DNA of 64,000 bases from an uncultured Mediterranea sp. (lineage in GTDB: Bacteria > Bacteroidota > Bacteroidia > Bacteroidales > Bacteroidaceae), in assembly GCF_902493215.1 (NCBI RefSeq), contig NZ_CABUOL010000010.1, positions 1 through 64,000 of the forward strand. The letters run 5' to 3'. This document shows, in pieces, positions 31,154-40,395 of the stretch. Numbering within the stretch: the first letter of the stretch is position 1; each line of letters begins with the position of its first letter. The notes beneath the pieces were generated by a model that had not been told where the DNA came from, did not search any database, and was given only the letters and a program-made list of their open reading frames with translations. The position numbers and the translations under genes were made by a program.

Positions 31154-33070
31154 ATGAATTACGGATATGTGAAAGTGGCGGCAGCCGTGCCCCGTGTCCA
31201 TGTGGCCGACTGTAAGTTCAACGCCGGACAGATAGAGAAGGAAATCATCATTGCCGACGGAAAAGGTGTGCAGATCATTGCTTTTCCGGAATTGTGTATC
31301 ACCGGCTATACCTGTGGCGACCTGTTTGCCCAGCAGCTTCTGCTGGAAGAAGCCGAGCTGGGGCTGATGCAGGTGCTCAATACGACGCGTCAGCTGGACA
31401 TCATTTCCATTGTGGGCATGCCTGTCGTCTGTGAAGGACAGCTGCTGAATGCGGCGGTTGTCATCCAGAAGGGGCGGGTATTGGGTGTCGTGCCAAAGAC
31501 CTATCTGCCCAATTACAAGGAATTCTACGAGATGCGCTGGTTTGTATCGGCTTCCGATGTATCGGCACGGTCGGTACGGTTGTGTGGGCAGGTAGTGCCG
31601 ATGGGCGATGACTTGCTTTTCGAAACCTCCGACACCACTTTCGGCATCGAGATATGCGAAGACGTGTGGGCGGCTGTTCCACCCAGTTCGTCTCTGGCCT
31701 TGCAGGGAGCGGAAATCATCTTTAACCTTTCGGCCGACAATGAGGCTATAGGTAAGCATGCCTACCTGCGTTCACTCCTGAGCCAGCAGTCGGCCCGTTG
31801 CCTGGCCGGATATGTGTTCAGCTCGTGCGGGTTTGGCGAATCGACTACCGATGTCGTGTTTGCCGGTAACGGTTTGATTTATGAGAACGGTACATTGCTG
31901 GCAGCCAGTGAGCGGTTCTCGCTGGAAGAACAGCTGGTAGTGAGCGAAATCGATGTGGAATTTCTGCGTACGGAACGCCGGGTGAACACGACCTTCGCTG
32001 CCTGCCGCAGGCGGGTGGCTCCCGAGGCTGCGGTCAGAATATCGACGGAGCTGGTCAACAGCCGTGAGCTGAGCTTGACACGTACTTACGATCCGCATCC
32101 GTTTGTTCCGCAGGGACCCACGCTGGATGAACGTTGCGAGGAAATCTTTTCCATTCAGGTAGCCGGACTGGCGCAACGCCTGACGCATACCAAGGCCAAG
32201 AGTGCGGTGGTAGGTATTTCTGGCGGACTCGATTCGACATTGGCGCTGCTGGTCTGTGTCAAGACGTTCGACAAGCTGGGATGGCCGCGCAAGGGAATTG
32301 TCGGTGTGACGATGCCCGGTTTCGGTACGACGGACCGCACCTATACCAATGCAATCGACCTGATGACGTCGCTCGGTGTGACGGTACGCGAGGTCAGCAT
32401 CAGGAAGGCCTGCCTGCAGCACTTCGAGGACATCGGTCACGATGCAGCGGTGCACGACGTGGTGTACGAAAACTCGCAGGCGCGCGAGCGTACGCAGATT
32501 CTGATGGACATTGCCAACCAGACGTGGGGACTGGTCATCGGTACGGGCGACCTTTCGGAACTGGCTTTGGGATGGGCTACGTACAACGGCGATCACATGT
32601 CCATGTATGGTGTGAATGCCAGTGTGCCCAAGACGTTGGTAAAACATCTGGTGAAGTGGGTGGCCGAAAACGGTATGGACGAGACATCGCGCCGCACGCT
32701 GCTCGACATTGTGGATACTCCCATCAGCCCCGAGCTGATACCGGCCGACGAGAACGGCAACATCAGTCAGATAACCGAGGACTTGGTAGGTCCTTACGAA
32801 TTGCACGACTTCTTTCTTTATCATTTCCTGCGCGGAGGGTTCCGCCCGTCGAAGATCTTCTATCTGGCGGCAAGAACTTTTAAAGGGGTGTACGACGAAG
32901 AGACCATCCGGAAATGGTTGCAGACTTTCCTGCGGCGTTTCTTCAACCAGCAGTTCAAACGCTCCTGCCTGCCCGACGGACCGAAAGTGGGCAGCGTTTC
33001 CCTCAGTCCGCGAGGTGACTGGCGCATGCCGAGCGACGCTTCGTCCGAAGCATGGCTCAAGGAATGTTAG
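31154..33070 (+). CDS. nadE: glutamine-dependent NAD(+) synthase
   Basis: Makes NAD from nicotinate adenine dinucleotide, ATP and glutamine. 638 residues. The N-terminal glutaminase (nitrilase) domain has its triad: Glu in IAFPELCITGYT, Lys in PKTYLPNYKEFYEMRWF, Cys in FGIEICEDVWAA. The C-terminal synthetase domain starts with the P-loop-like GISGGLDSTLALLV and has YENSQARERTQILMDIAN and IGTGDLSELALGW. TATTTTTG (31124-31131) is the likely -7 box. Divergent from perR, convergent with the binding-protein gene. Confidence 0.96.
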   Translation: MNYGYVKVAAAVPRVHVADCKFNAGQIEKEIIIADGKGVQIIAFPELCITGYTCGDLFAQQLLLEEAELGLMQVLNTTRQLDIISIVGMPVVCEGQLLNAAVVIQKGRVLGVVPKTYLPNYKEFYEMRWFVSASDVSARSVRLCGQVVPMGDDLLFETSDTTFGIEICEDVWAAVPPSSSLALQGAEIIFNLSADNEAIGKHAYLRSLLSQQSARCLAGYVFSSCGFGESTTDVVFAGNGLIYENGTLLAASERFSLEEQLVVSEIDVEFLRTERRVNTTFAACRRRVAPEAAVRISTELVNSRELSLTRTYDPHPFVPQGPTLDERCEEIFSIQVAGLAQRLTHTKAKSAVVGISGGLDSTLALLVCVKTFDKLGWPRKGIVGVTMPGFGTTDRTYTNAIDLMTSLGVTVREVSIRKACLQHFEDIGHDAAVHDVVYENSQARERTQILMDIANQTWGLVIGTGDLSELALGWATYNGDHMSMYGVNASVPKTLVKHLVKWVAENGMDETSRRTLLDIVDTPISPELIPADENGNISQITEDLVGPYELHDFFLYHFLRGGFRPSKIFYLAARTFKGVYDEETIRKWLQTFLRRFFNQQFKRSCLPDGPKVGSVSLSPRGDWRMPSDASSEAWLKEC

Positions 33071-33082
33071 CCGGCAGCCGTT

Positions 33083-33913
33083 CTATTTATAGTATTTCTG
33101 ATAGATTTTCTGATATTCCCTGCCCTGTTTGAAGTCTTCGAGCCATGCGTTGAGACTGTCGAGCAGGGCAGGCGACTTTTTGCTTACTGCCCACGAATAG
33201 AATTGCGTGAAGCTGATGTCGGTCGAGATGTCTATTTGTGGCATGCTGTCGGCAGCGGCGCGGGCTATGTTCTCGTCGCATACGGCATAGTCGATGTCGC
33301 CGTGGGCCACCATGGCTATCAGTTGCTCGGGGCCGTATTTCTCCACCTCTTTAATATAGATGGTATCGGCTATCTCGTCGCCCAGGTTGCGGATGCGGAG
33401 GATGGAAGGCGAACCTTTGACTACATGTACGGTGCGCTTGGCCAGTGAGAGCTGGGTGCGGATGAACATCGGGTCGTCCGGCGACGTAGCCTTGCGCTGT
33501 ACCAGTACTTCCTTGGTCAGGGCGATGGGCACGGTGAGCAGCAGGGAATCTTTCAGCGGGCTGGTGGCCAGAATGCCGTTGGCTATCAGATCATACTTCC
33601 CGGCGTCCAGACCTTCCAGCCGTTGTTCGAAGCCCATTTCAGGAGTGATGGCTACCTGAAGACCATGGTCGCGGGCGAACATCTCGATCAGTTCGTAGTC
33701 GAAACCGGCCAGTGTGTCGTCGTCTACATAAAAGCTGATGGCATTGTATTCCAGTGCTGCACGCAGAGTACCCTCGGCAGCAATGTCGGCATAGTCGCGT
33801 GCTGCAGCCGTGTCAGGAACCTCTTCCCGCTGCAGCAGGGAAGTGGTGACAAGCGAGCCTGCCAGAGCTACGGCTACGTATTTCCAGATTTTGCTATGAA
33901 GTTTGTTTGTCAT
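33083..33913 (-). CDS. periplasmic amino-acid-type solute-binding protein
   Basis: 276 residues from ATG 33913 (MTNKLHSKIWKYVAVALAGS). After a membrane or signal segment, the family 3 binding-protein fold is clear: GTLRAALEYNAISFYVDDDT, LAGFDYELIEMFARDHGL, YDLIANGILATSPLKDSLLL, GDIDYAVCDENIARAAA. It resembles the N-terminal domain of MltF but has no transglycosylase domain. No ABC transporter gene is adjacent. It starts 36 bases before the stop of the putative porin gene upstream on the same strand and could share its transcript. Ligand unknown. Confidence 0.85.
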   Translation of the reverse strand: MTNKLHSKIWKYVAVALAGSLVTTSLLQREEVPDTAAARDYADIAAEGTLRAALEYNAISFYVDDDTLAGFDYELIEMFARDHGLQVAITPEMGFEQRLEGLDAGKYDLIANGILATSPLKDSLLLTVPIALTKEVLVQRKATSPDDPMFIRTQLSLAKRTVHVVKGSPSILRIRNLGDEIADTIYIKEVEKYGPEQLIAMVAHGDIDYAVCDENIARAAADSMPQIDISTDISFTQFYSWAVSKKSPALLDSLNAWLEDFKQGREYQKIYQKYYK

Positions 33914-33949
33914 GGCTGGGATAAGGCAGATGGAACGAATGAGATGCAA

Positions 33950-36091
33950 TTAATCGTAGAAGTTCCACGAAACCCCGATTTTCAGCAGGCGTGAATTGAT
34001 GGGGTAGTGGGGGACGAGGAATGAGTTGCGGTTGCCCATACCTGAATTGATGTGATACATCATCACGAAGATGCGCGTGCGCTTCAGGTGCAGGTTGGCA
34101 TACACGTTGACAATGGGATAACCGCCTATCTTTACCTGATCGTCTTCACGTTGCAGGTGGAACTGCTGGAGAGCCGGCTGGTAGGCAGGAGCATTGTATT
34201 CGGTGAAGTAACGCACGTCGGCACCCAGCTGTACGGTGAGCACCTTCTTGAACAGACGGGTCAGCATATAGAGGTTGTGGTAGAGCGAAAGGTCGGGCAA
34301 AGGCAGTACGGACTCGTTGCTCGACTTCTGCCACGTCACTTCGTTGTCCAGATGCAGGATGCCCAACTTGAAGTTTTGCTTCAGCATGGCCGATATCACC
34401 TGAATGCTGCCGCTGTGCTGCTGTGGCAGGGCACTGGAGTTGAGGTAGGTATAGTTTTTGATATTTTCCACACCGGCTTTCAGGTTGGTGCGCCAGCGGT
34501 CGATGTTCAGTTCGCCTTCTACCCGTGTGCGGAACTCTTTACTCAAGTCGTTGTCCCATGCATAGTGGTTGGAATGGTAATGGCGCATGTAGAAAGAAGG
34601 GAGTGTATTGCTTACATAACCGCGTGCGAAGAAATTGACGGTATCCTTGCCCAGTCGGAAGTTCAGGTCCAGGTCGCCGTCTACACGGAACTGCCCGACT
34701 GCCTTTCCGGCCAGCCCCACTTCACCGTTGGCACGGTAGTGCAACAATGTTCCTTTCCGTTTGGCCAGTTCACCGCCTACATATACTTCGTGTTCGGTAA
34801 ATATCTGGTTGGGCAGATAGGTTGTGACGGTCTGTCCGTTCGGATCTGTTGTCGTACTTCCCGGGGTGAGATTCATCAGGTTATAGCGGCTCACCTGATG
34901 GGAGGCGTATGCCGTCAGTCCAGCCTTGGCATATTTGTTGAAACCTTCGAGCAGCGAAATGCCCAAGACGTTCTTCACGCTCAGGGCCACGGTACTGTCG
35001 TTACTCATGCCTTCCTGCAGGTAGGTGTTTTCGTAGAGACTGTTTTCGCCGGTTGCTTCGGCACCCGAACGGAAGCGGCGGCTGGAACGTTCGATGTGGA
35101 ACGTATGGATAAAGCTGGTTACCGGTACAAATTCTTCCGTCTGTATGGTATCTGTTGGGATGGCGGTACTGTCGCGCAGCGCCTTGCGGCGGAGAGCCTC
35201 GTCTTTGGTCTCCACGATTTCGGTTGTTTCGCGTGTGAATCCCAGCCGGTAGCGGTGAGTCAGGTGTACGTAGAAATTGTGGTTGCGGTTCGAGGTTTCT
35301 TCCAGATTGACGGGAATGTAGGAACTTCCGCCGGTTTCTGCCACTTCTTCCGGTCGGGTGATGTAGCGGTCGTCTGTGATACCGCCGTTTTCGTTCATCT
35401 TCAGAAAGAAGTTGTTGTAGATGGCCTGCATCTGATACTTTTCGCCGATGTAACTGGCAAAAACACCTCCGTTGAAATGGGCTGTCGACTGATTGGCGTA
35501 GTAGCCTCGTCCGTACAGGTAGTCGATGTTGAAGCCAAAGGCCAGCCGTTTGTTGGCATTTACCGAGAAATAGGACTTGAAACGTTCTTCACCGTTCTGC
35601 TTGCTGCCTGCCTTGTAATAGGTCAGATTGGTGAAAGGAATGTTACTGTTGGTAAACTTGAAGTCGCTCGGGCGGAAATAGAAACTCGAGAAGGGAGTCA
35701 TGAACATGGTGTGTCCATAATCGGTCCGTTCGAAGAACAGGCGTGACATACGCGGGCTGCCCAGATTGCCCAGATAATTGTAATGCCCTTCCATACCCTC
35801 CACCAGATTGGTGTTCTGGAAATTCAGGTTGGCTGTATCGGCAGGGATGATGGTGCGCTCTCCCAGCCGTTCTTCCAGTTGCCACATGTAGAGTTTGGGC
35901 GGCAGGCTTTGGATGTCTACATTGGTGCTGTCGTTCAAGTTGTCCGGTTGCGTGGCCGGGTCTATCTGGTTGCCGTACTGGTCACGCAGGGTCTGCCCCC
36001 CGACTGGAGTAAGGGTTTGCTGCGCTCGTACCAGGCCTGCTCCCAGCACACAAAGCAGTATGTATGTCAGTATGATTCGTTTCATTTTCAT
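33950..36091 (-). CDS. putative porin (large outer membrane barrel)
   Basis: 713 residues from ATG 36091 (MKMKRIILTYILLCVLGAGL, then VRAQ), the signal peptide region; the alternative ATG 36085 drops two residues. An N-terminal periplasmic part (LPPKLYMWQLEERLGERTII) is followed by many amphipathic strands typical of the Bacteroidetes putative-porin family, ending SRLLKIGVSWNFYD. Two promoters in tandem lie upstream within an exact 51-bp duplication; the nearer -7 box ends five bases before the start codon, implying a leaderless or nearly leaderless mRNA. Substrate unknown. Confidence 0.85.
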   Translation of the reverse strand: MKMKRIILTYILLCVLGAGLVRAQQTLTPVGGQTLRDQYGNQIDPATQPDNLNDSTNVDIQSLPPKLYMWQLEERLGERTIIPADTANLNFQNTNLVEGMEGHYNYLGNLGSPRMSRLFFERTDYGHTMFMTPFSSFYFRPSDFKFTNSNIPFTNLTYYKAGSKQNGEERFKSYFSVNANKRLAFGFNIDYLYGRGYYANQSTAHFNGGVFASYIGEKYQMQAIYNNFFLKMNENGGITDDRYITRPEEVAETGGSSYIPVNLEETSNRNHNFYVHLTHRYRLGFTRETTEIVETKDEALRRKALRDSTAIPTDTIQTEEFVPVTSFIHTFHIERSSRRFRSGAEATGENSLYENTYLQEGMSNDSTVALSVKNVLGISLLEGFNKYAKAGLTAYASHQVSRYNLMNLTPGSTTTDPNGQTVTTYLPNQIFTEHEVYVGGELAKRKGTLLHYRANGEVGLAGKAVGQFRVDGDLDLNFRLGKDTVNFFARGYVSNTLPSFYMRHYHSNHYAWDNDLSKEFRTRVEGELNIDRWRTNLKAGVENIKNYTYLNSSALPQQHSGSIQVISAMLKQNFKLGILHLDNEVTWQKSSNESVLPLPDLSLYHNLYMLTRLFKKVLTVQLGADVRYFTEYNAPAYQPALQQFHLQREDDQVKIGGYPIVNVYANLHLKRTRIFVMMYHINSGMGNRNSFLVPHYPINSRLLKIGVSWNFYD

Positions 36092-36095
36092 GCGG

Positions 36096-36126
36096 CAAAG
36101 ATAGTGAAAGGTGAGAGGAGAACAAA
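36096..36126 (-). promoter_or_regulatory. proximal porin promoter (copy 1)
   Basis: Minus-strand TTTG (36126-36123), exactly 19 bases, then TATCTTTG (36103-36096). Transcription would begin within a few bases of the ATG at 36091. Confidence 0.7.
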
Positions 36127-36232
36127 ATATTGAAACTTGTTTCAGATATTTTTTATCCCGAACCGCATCCTGTCTTATGAAAAGATAGTGAAAGGTGAGA
36201 GGAGAACAAAATATTGAAACTTGTTTCAGATG
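36097..36232. repeat. exact 51-bp direct repeat carrying a promoter
   Basis: Bases 36097-36147 and 36182-36232 are identical over 51 positions, starting AAAGATAGTGAAAGGTGAGA. The copies are offset by 85 bases. Each holds a -33 TTTG and most of a -7 box in minus-strand sense. Confidence 0.93.
36181..36211 (-). promoter_or_regulatory. distal porin promoter (copy 2, altered -7)
   Basis: In the second copy the -33 TTTG (36211-36208) and 19-base spacer are kept, but the -7 box reads TATCTTTT (36188-36181) because the repeat ends one base short. It may be weaker than the proximal one; if active it would give a leader of about 85 bases. Confidence 0.5.
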
Positions 36233-36320
36233 TGATTTATCCATTTTTCCCATTTCCAAATCCCGGCTTGCGGGGCACAAGGTATAATCCGGGTCTGTAT
36301 AGGTTTCAATGATACTTTGC

Positions 36321-36430
36321 ATAAGATGCCATCTTATACAACATGAGATGCCATCTTGTGCAGCATGAGATGGCATCTTGTGCAACATAAGATGGCATCT
36401 TGTGCATCACGACACGGCATCTTATGCTTT
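36321..36430. repeat. five 22-bp tandem units with central palindrome
   Basis: Units begin at 36321, 36343, 36365, 36387 and 36409; the core is AAGATGGCATCTTGTGCAAC, in which AGATG and CATCT form a dyad. Units differ by a few bases, with the last most diverged. The array lies between the duplicated porin promoter and the histidine kinase promoter; the remaining gap 36431-36527 holds nothing recognisable. Confidence 0.82.
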
Positions 36431-36527
36431 CAAGGGTAAAACCTTACGGGTCTTTTCCTTCTTTCCCCATCAGGGACAGGCAGGTATGTATTGTTCGGCT
36501 TGCCCGATGAAGAAGGCCGTCTGTATG

Positions 36528-36558
36528 CTTGGAGTTTGCCCTGACTTTCTTATCTTTG
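36528..36558 (+). promoter_or_regulatory. promoter of the histidine kinase gene
   Basis: CTTG (36528-36531), a 19-base spacer and TATCTTTG (36551-36558) lie 27 bases before the ATG at 36586. Confidence 0.6.
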
Positions 36559-36585
36559 CAGCACCCTAACCATTATTCGCAGTTT

Positions 36586-38502
36586 ATGAAACGATTGATT
36601 TTGTGGGTTTGCCTGCTGCTGCCTCTGTCTACGGTGTGGGGGCAGACGGAAGACCCGGAGCTGACAGACTGTCGGAAAGCCTTGTCGCGCGCATGGGCCG
36701 GTGCGGACCGCGACAGCATTGCGGCGGCTTATTGTTGTTTGACGGAGTATTATGCCTACCGCGACGTGGACAGTACGTGCCATTATTGTGAAGAAGGACT
36801 GAAATATGCCGACCGGAAAAAGGCGGAACCTTATCTGGTGCTGCTCGTCAATTTGGCGGTGACCTTTGAGGATGAAGGACGTATGGACGAAGCCATGACG
36901 GTTTTCAGAAAAGCCATGAGCGAGGCTGAGAGGCTGCATTGGGAGATTGAGGAGCAGGCGAGCCTCTTGGCGTCGGTGGGTGTGTGTTACAGGAGGATGT
37001 CCATGCCCGATTCGGCTTTGGCCTATTATAACCGTGCCCTCGACCTGCTGGACGTCACAAAACCCGACGAAAGCGGTGCGCGTACACAATTGCTGACAAA
37101 CATTGCTGTTCTATATGCCAACACCTCACGCCTGGATGAGGCCGAAGTTTATGTCCGTCGTGCGATGGAGGTTGTACCGACGTGCGGTGACATGGATATG
37201 GTGATTCATGCGGCTTCTACCGCGGGAGTCATTCTGGGACTTTGCGGCAAGGAAGAAGACGGCATACAGGCCATCCGTCAGGCTTTGGATATGGCGGAAC
37301 GGCAGCAGAAACCTGCTTTCGTCTTGCGGTGCCTGACGTATCTGGCCGGTACTTACGGGCGTTTGGGAAATCGGGCGGAACTGATGAAGTGTGTGGCCCG
37401 GGCGGAACCGCTCCTGGCTGTCCTGCCGGAAAATTCGACCGAAGTATTGGGCTATTATGAGAAATTGTTTGATGTATATACCACCATGGGGCGCTATCGC
37501 GAGAGCCTGGACATCCAACATCGGCTGTTGGGGTTGAAGGATGTCAATATGGCCGTGCCGTTGGACAAACTCTATTTGAGCATGGCCCGTAATAATCAGA
37601 AGCTGAAGGACTATGCGCAGGCATCCGACTATTACGAACGTGCCATGAGTGCGGCCGACAGTCTGCATGGGGCACAGATTGAGGCCGAGTTGTCCGAACT
37701 GACCGTAAAATATGATACGAAGGAAAAGGAACTGGAGATAGCCCGTCTGAACGAACAGCACTTGCAACAGCAGAACCGTATCATGCAGCTGGGAATTGTG
37801 TCTGTAGTGGCGGTGGCCGTTATTCTGGTATGGGGCGTGTGGTACGTGTTGCGCCGCCGCCGTCTGAAGAAAGAGGAAGAGTTGAAGCTGGCACAACATT
37901 TTATTGAAGGGCTGGAGCGCGAACGGAAACGTTTGGCCAAGGAACTGCACGACGGTGTGTGCAACGATCTGCTGGGTATCAGCATGCAGATGCAAAGCCT
38001 TCCGCTGACTGATGAGGGGAAAGAAGAGGTAAGGTCTATGCTTGAGAAGGTGCGCAACGATGTACGCTGTATTTCTCATGAACTGATGCCGCCACAGTTC
38101 CAGCGTGTCACCTTGAAAGAGGTGATTGAAGACTATGTGACCCGTTTGCTCGATACGCAGTCTGCCGAATGGACGTTTTCGTCCGATGCAGAGGGGCGTG
38201 AATGGGACAGTGTGCCCGAGGACTGTGCTTATGAGGTCTACCGTATTCTGCAGGAACTGCTTTCCAATATTTTGAAACACGCTGGAGCCAGCCGGATTGA
38301 CCTTCATCTGTACCTTTCGGAGCGTATGCTGACTTTGCGTATCGCCTATCGGGGCAAGCCTTGTCCGTCGGAAGCGAAGCTGGGGAATGGTATCGGGCTG
38401 AGTACGACAGGCGAGCGGGTCAAGTCGATAGGAGCAACGTTCGTCCTGAAAAATGAAGATGGCTGGCAGCAGATAACGTTGGATGTCCCATTGGCCGTTT
38501 AA
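36586..38502 (+). CDS. TPR-containing sensor histidine kinase (HisKA_3/NarL-type partner)
   Basis: 638 residues from ATG 36586. Signal peptide (MKRLILWVCLLLPLSTVWGQ), a periplasmic array of tetratricopeptide repeats (for example SLLASVGVCYRRMSMPDSAL, TQLLTNIAVLYANTSRLDEA), a coiled segment, one membrane helix at about 401-422, then the dimerisation/phosphoacceptor block ERKRLAKELHDGVCNDLLGI with H455. The ATPase domain has ILQELLSNILKHAGAS (N box) and GNGIGLSTTGERVKSIG (G box). The response regulator follows after 110 bases. Signal unknown; TPR sensors may read protein partners or peptides. Confidence 0.93.
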   Translation: MKRLILWVCLLLPLSTVWGQTEDPELTDCRKALSRAWAGADRDSIAAAYCCLTEYYAYRDVDSTCHYCEEGLKYADRKKAEPYLVLLVNLAVTFEDEGRMDEAMTVFRKAMSEAERLHWEIEEQASLLASVGVCYRRMSMPDSALAYYNRALDLLDVTKPDESGARTQLLTNIAVLYANTSRLDEAEVYVRRAMEVVPTCGDMDMVIHAASTAGVILGLCGKEEDGIQAIRQALDMAERQQKPAFVLRCLTYLAGTYGRLGNRAELMKCVARAEPLLAVLPENSTEVLGYYEKLFDVYTTMGRYRESLDIQHRLLGLKDVNMAVPLDKLYLSMARNNQKLKDYAQASDYYERAMSAADSLHGAQIEAELSELTVKYDTKEKELEIARLNEQHLQQQNRIMQLGIVSVVAVAVILVWGVWYVLRRRRLKKEEELKLAQHFIEGLERERKRLAKELHDGVCNDLLGISMQMQSLPLTDEGKEEVRSMLEKVRNDVRCISHELMPPQFQRVTLKEVIEDYVTRLLDTQSAEWTFSSDAEGREWDSVPEDCAYEVYRILQELLSNILKHAGASRIDLHLYLSERMLTLRIAYRGKPCPSEAKLGNGIGLSTTGERVKSIGATFVLKNEDGWQQITLDVPLAV

Positions 38503-38612
38503 TTTCGTTTTTTTACAACATAGGTGTTAAAATCACTATTTTTGATGATGCGGAATAAGGATAAATGGCTTTTCTTTGCACTATCATAACAAGACAGGTA
38601 TAAAGAAGGCTG

Positions 38613-39266
38613 ATGAAAGAAAGAGATATACGGATTCTGCTGATTGATGACCACGATTTGGTATTGCAGGGGTTGAAGCGCATTGTTGAGTGCTCTCTTC
38701 CGGAGATAAAGAATGTGTGTACGGCTTCTTCGGGACGCGAAGTGGAGCTGCTGACTGCTTCACAGCATTTCGACCTTTTTGTATTGGATATGGAACTGCC
38801 CGATGTTTCCGGCATGGACCTCATAGCGACCTTGCGTGGGCGGGATCCCCGTGCCCGCATTCTGGTAAATACCATGCACGAAGAAATCTGGTATGTCAAG
38901 AACTTGCTTCAAAGTGGAGTGGAAGGCATTTTGTTCAAATCTACTGATTCCAGTAAAATAACAGAAGCTATCCGTCAGGTATTGGCAGGCGGTACTTATT
39001 ATTGTCCGTTTGCCGACCATATACGGGGACAGATGAAACGGGTGGAAGAAAAGCGTCCGGAAGATTTGACTCTGCGTGAACTGGATGTCTTGAAACGCAT
39101 TTCGGAAGGAAAGAATACACAGGAGATAGCGCGCGAGCTTTGTGTGTCTACCAATACGGTCGATACACACCGGAGGCATCTGCTCGATAAACTGGGGGCG
39201 CGTAATGTGGCCGACCTCATTATGACGGCCATTGCCAAGGGGATAATTCCCATACGAAAGTGTTGA
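38613..39266 (+). CDS. LuxR/NarL-family response regulator
   Basis: 217 residues. Receiver domain with the acidic pair D12-D13 (LLIDDHDLVLQG), phosphoacceptor D59 (FDLFVLDMELPDVSGMDL) and K in LFKSTDSSKI; C-terminal helix-turn-helix (LTLRELDVLKRISEGKNTQE, IARELCVSTNTVDTHRRHLL). Partner of the TPR histidine kinase immediately upstream. Its own start may be served by a TTTCTTTG box near 38572-38579. The downstream membrane protein gene is a possible target. Confidence 0.93.
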   Translation: MKERDIRILLIDDHDLVLQGLKRIVECSLPEIKNVCTASSGREVELLTASQHFDLFVLDMELPDVSGMDLIATLRGRDPRARILVNTMHEEIWYVKNLLQSGVEGILFKSTDSSKITEAIRQVLAGGTYYCPFADHIRGQMKRVEEKRPEDLTLRELDVLKRISEGKNTQEIARELCVSTNTVDTHRRHLLDKLGARNVADLIMTAIAKGIIPIRKC

Positions 39267-39342
39267 AGCGGCTGGAGAAAACAGATAGTTCTTTCTGTGA
39301 GCTGTCGTTGAATTATTTGTATAACCTATAATATCTTTTTTT

Positions 39343-40320
39343 ATGATTACTGCGTTGACGGGATTATTTTTGTTCTTCCAGATCTTTTTCTGGGCAGGAC
39401 TGGTGTTTGCATTCATTTTCTTTTTACGGTTTGAAAAGGTGAAGGGCTGGTTCAACAGCAAAGCCGGTAAGGAGATTGTGACGACTGTTCGGTTTAAAGA
39501 TGTCAAGACATTGTGTATCACGATGATTTTAGAGTGGGTAATGGCTATGGTGGGAGTAATTGTCACTATGCCGTTCTATTCGGACAAACAGTTGACTGAC
39601 AATCAGTTTGCTTTGTTCGTTTCATTGTTCCTTTTGGCTGGTTTGGCTTATCCGGTATACCGGATTATACGTCGTGTTCGCATGTTTGGTAAAGAGGATG
39701 ATCGTAGGGCTGGCAAGTGGCGCTTGTTTTACGATCTTTTTTTGAATTTTGTAGCTCTTTCCGGAGGTTGGATGGTTGTCGTGATCATGTCTTTTGTGGC
39801 AGTCCTGCTGTCTTTGACCAAGTGGAATCAGTTTGTACCCAGTCGTTTACGTGACATTTCGGGAGTTGATGTTGTACCACAATCTATAACCTATTATATT
39901 GTAGGATGTGCTTTGGGTGTCTTGGGAGTAGTATCCCAATTTTTCGGCAGAGAAAATGAAGATTTCATTTTTGGTCTGTTTTTTGTTTCGTTTCTCCTCT
40001 TTCTGGCATATATCGTGTTTCGCGTGTACAAGGCTGCGCCACAGGATAGGAAACGTTTAAAGTGGATGTATACTTATATGTTGTTCACTACCTATGCTGT
40101 TTTTACCCTTACTTGGCTGGTGATAGTGATAGTGTTGGTATTGTTGGTACTTTATCTGATTCTGAAAATTGTTTTTGCCAATACGGGTGGTAGTGGCAGA
40201 GACCGTTATAAGGTGACTTGTGACAATCTGACGGATGACGTAATAAACGGAACTGGCATCTGTAAAATTACGAATTCACGTTGTAAGATGCGCGACACAG
40301 GTGTATGTCCCTATCAATAA
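39343..40320 (+). CDS. polytopic membrane protein with Cys-rich tail (325 aa)
   Basis: Family not recognised. Seven or eight hydrophobic helices are visible (for example ALTGLFLFFQIFFWAGLVFA, MVVVIMSFVAVLLSL, YIVGCALGVLGVVSQFF, LTWLVIVIVLVLLVLYLILK). The C-terminal 45 residues are soluble and contain four cysteines (YKVTCDNLTDDVINGTGICK, then NSRCKMRDTGVCPYQ), a spacing that could hold a metal or disulfides. It is AT-richer than its neighbours, follows the response regulator by 76 bases and ends at a strong hairpin. Confidence 0.72.
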   Translation: MITALTGLFLFFQIFFWAGLVFAFIFFLRFEKVKGWFNSKAGKEIVTTVRFKDVKTLCITMILEWVMAMVGVIVTMPFYSDKQLTDNQFALFVSLFLLAGLAYPVYRIIRRVRMFGKEDDRRAGKWRLFYDLFLNFVALSGGWMVVVIMSFVAVLLSLTKWNQFVPSRLRDISGVDVVPQSITYYIVGCALGVLGVVSQFFGRENEDFIFGLFFVSFLLFLAYIVFRVYKAAPQDRKRLKWMYTYMLFTTYAVFTLTWLVIVIVLVLLVLYLILKIVFANTGGSGRDRYKVTCDNLTDDVINGTGICKITNSRCKMRDTGVCPYQ

Positions 40321-40346
40321 GGCTCCGAAACTTGAAAAACAAATAA

Positions 40347-40384
40347 AAGAAATCCCCCTGAAGGTATCTCCAGGGGGATTTCTT
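40347..40384. terminator. bidirectional terminator
   Basis: AAGAAATCCCCCTG (40347-40360) pairs perfectly with 40371-40384 across a ten-base loop, between genes converging at 40320 and 40396, with A/T runs on both sides. Confidence 0.9.
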
Positions 40385-40395
40385 TTGGACTTTTA

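Noticed and set aside
36321..36430. CRISPR array
   Set aside because: The units are directly adjacent with no unique spacers, the period is 22 bp and no cas genes are present in the window. The same holds for the other arrays.
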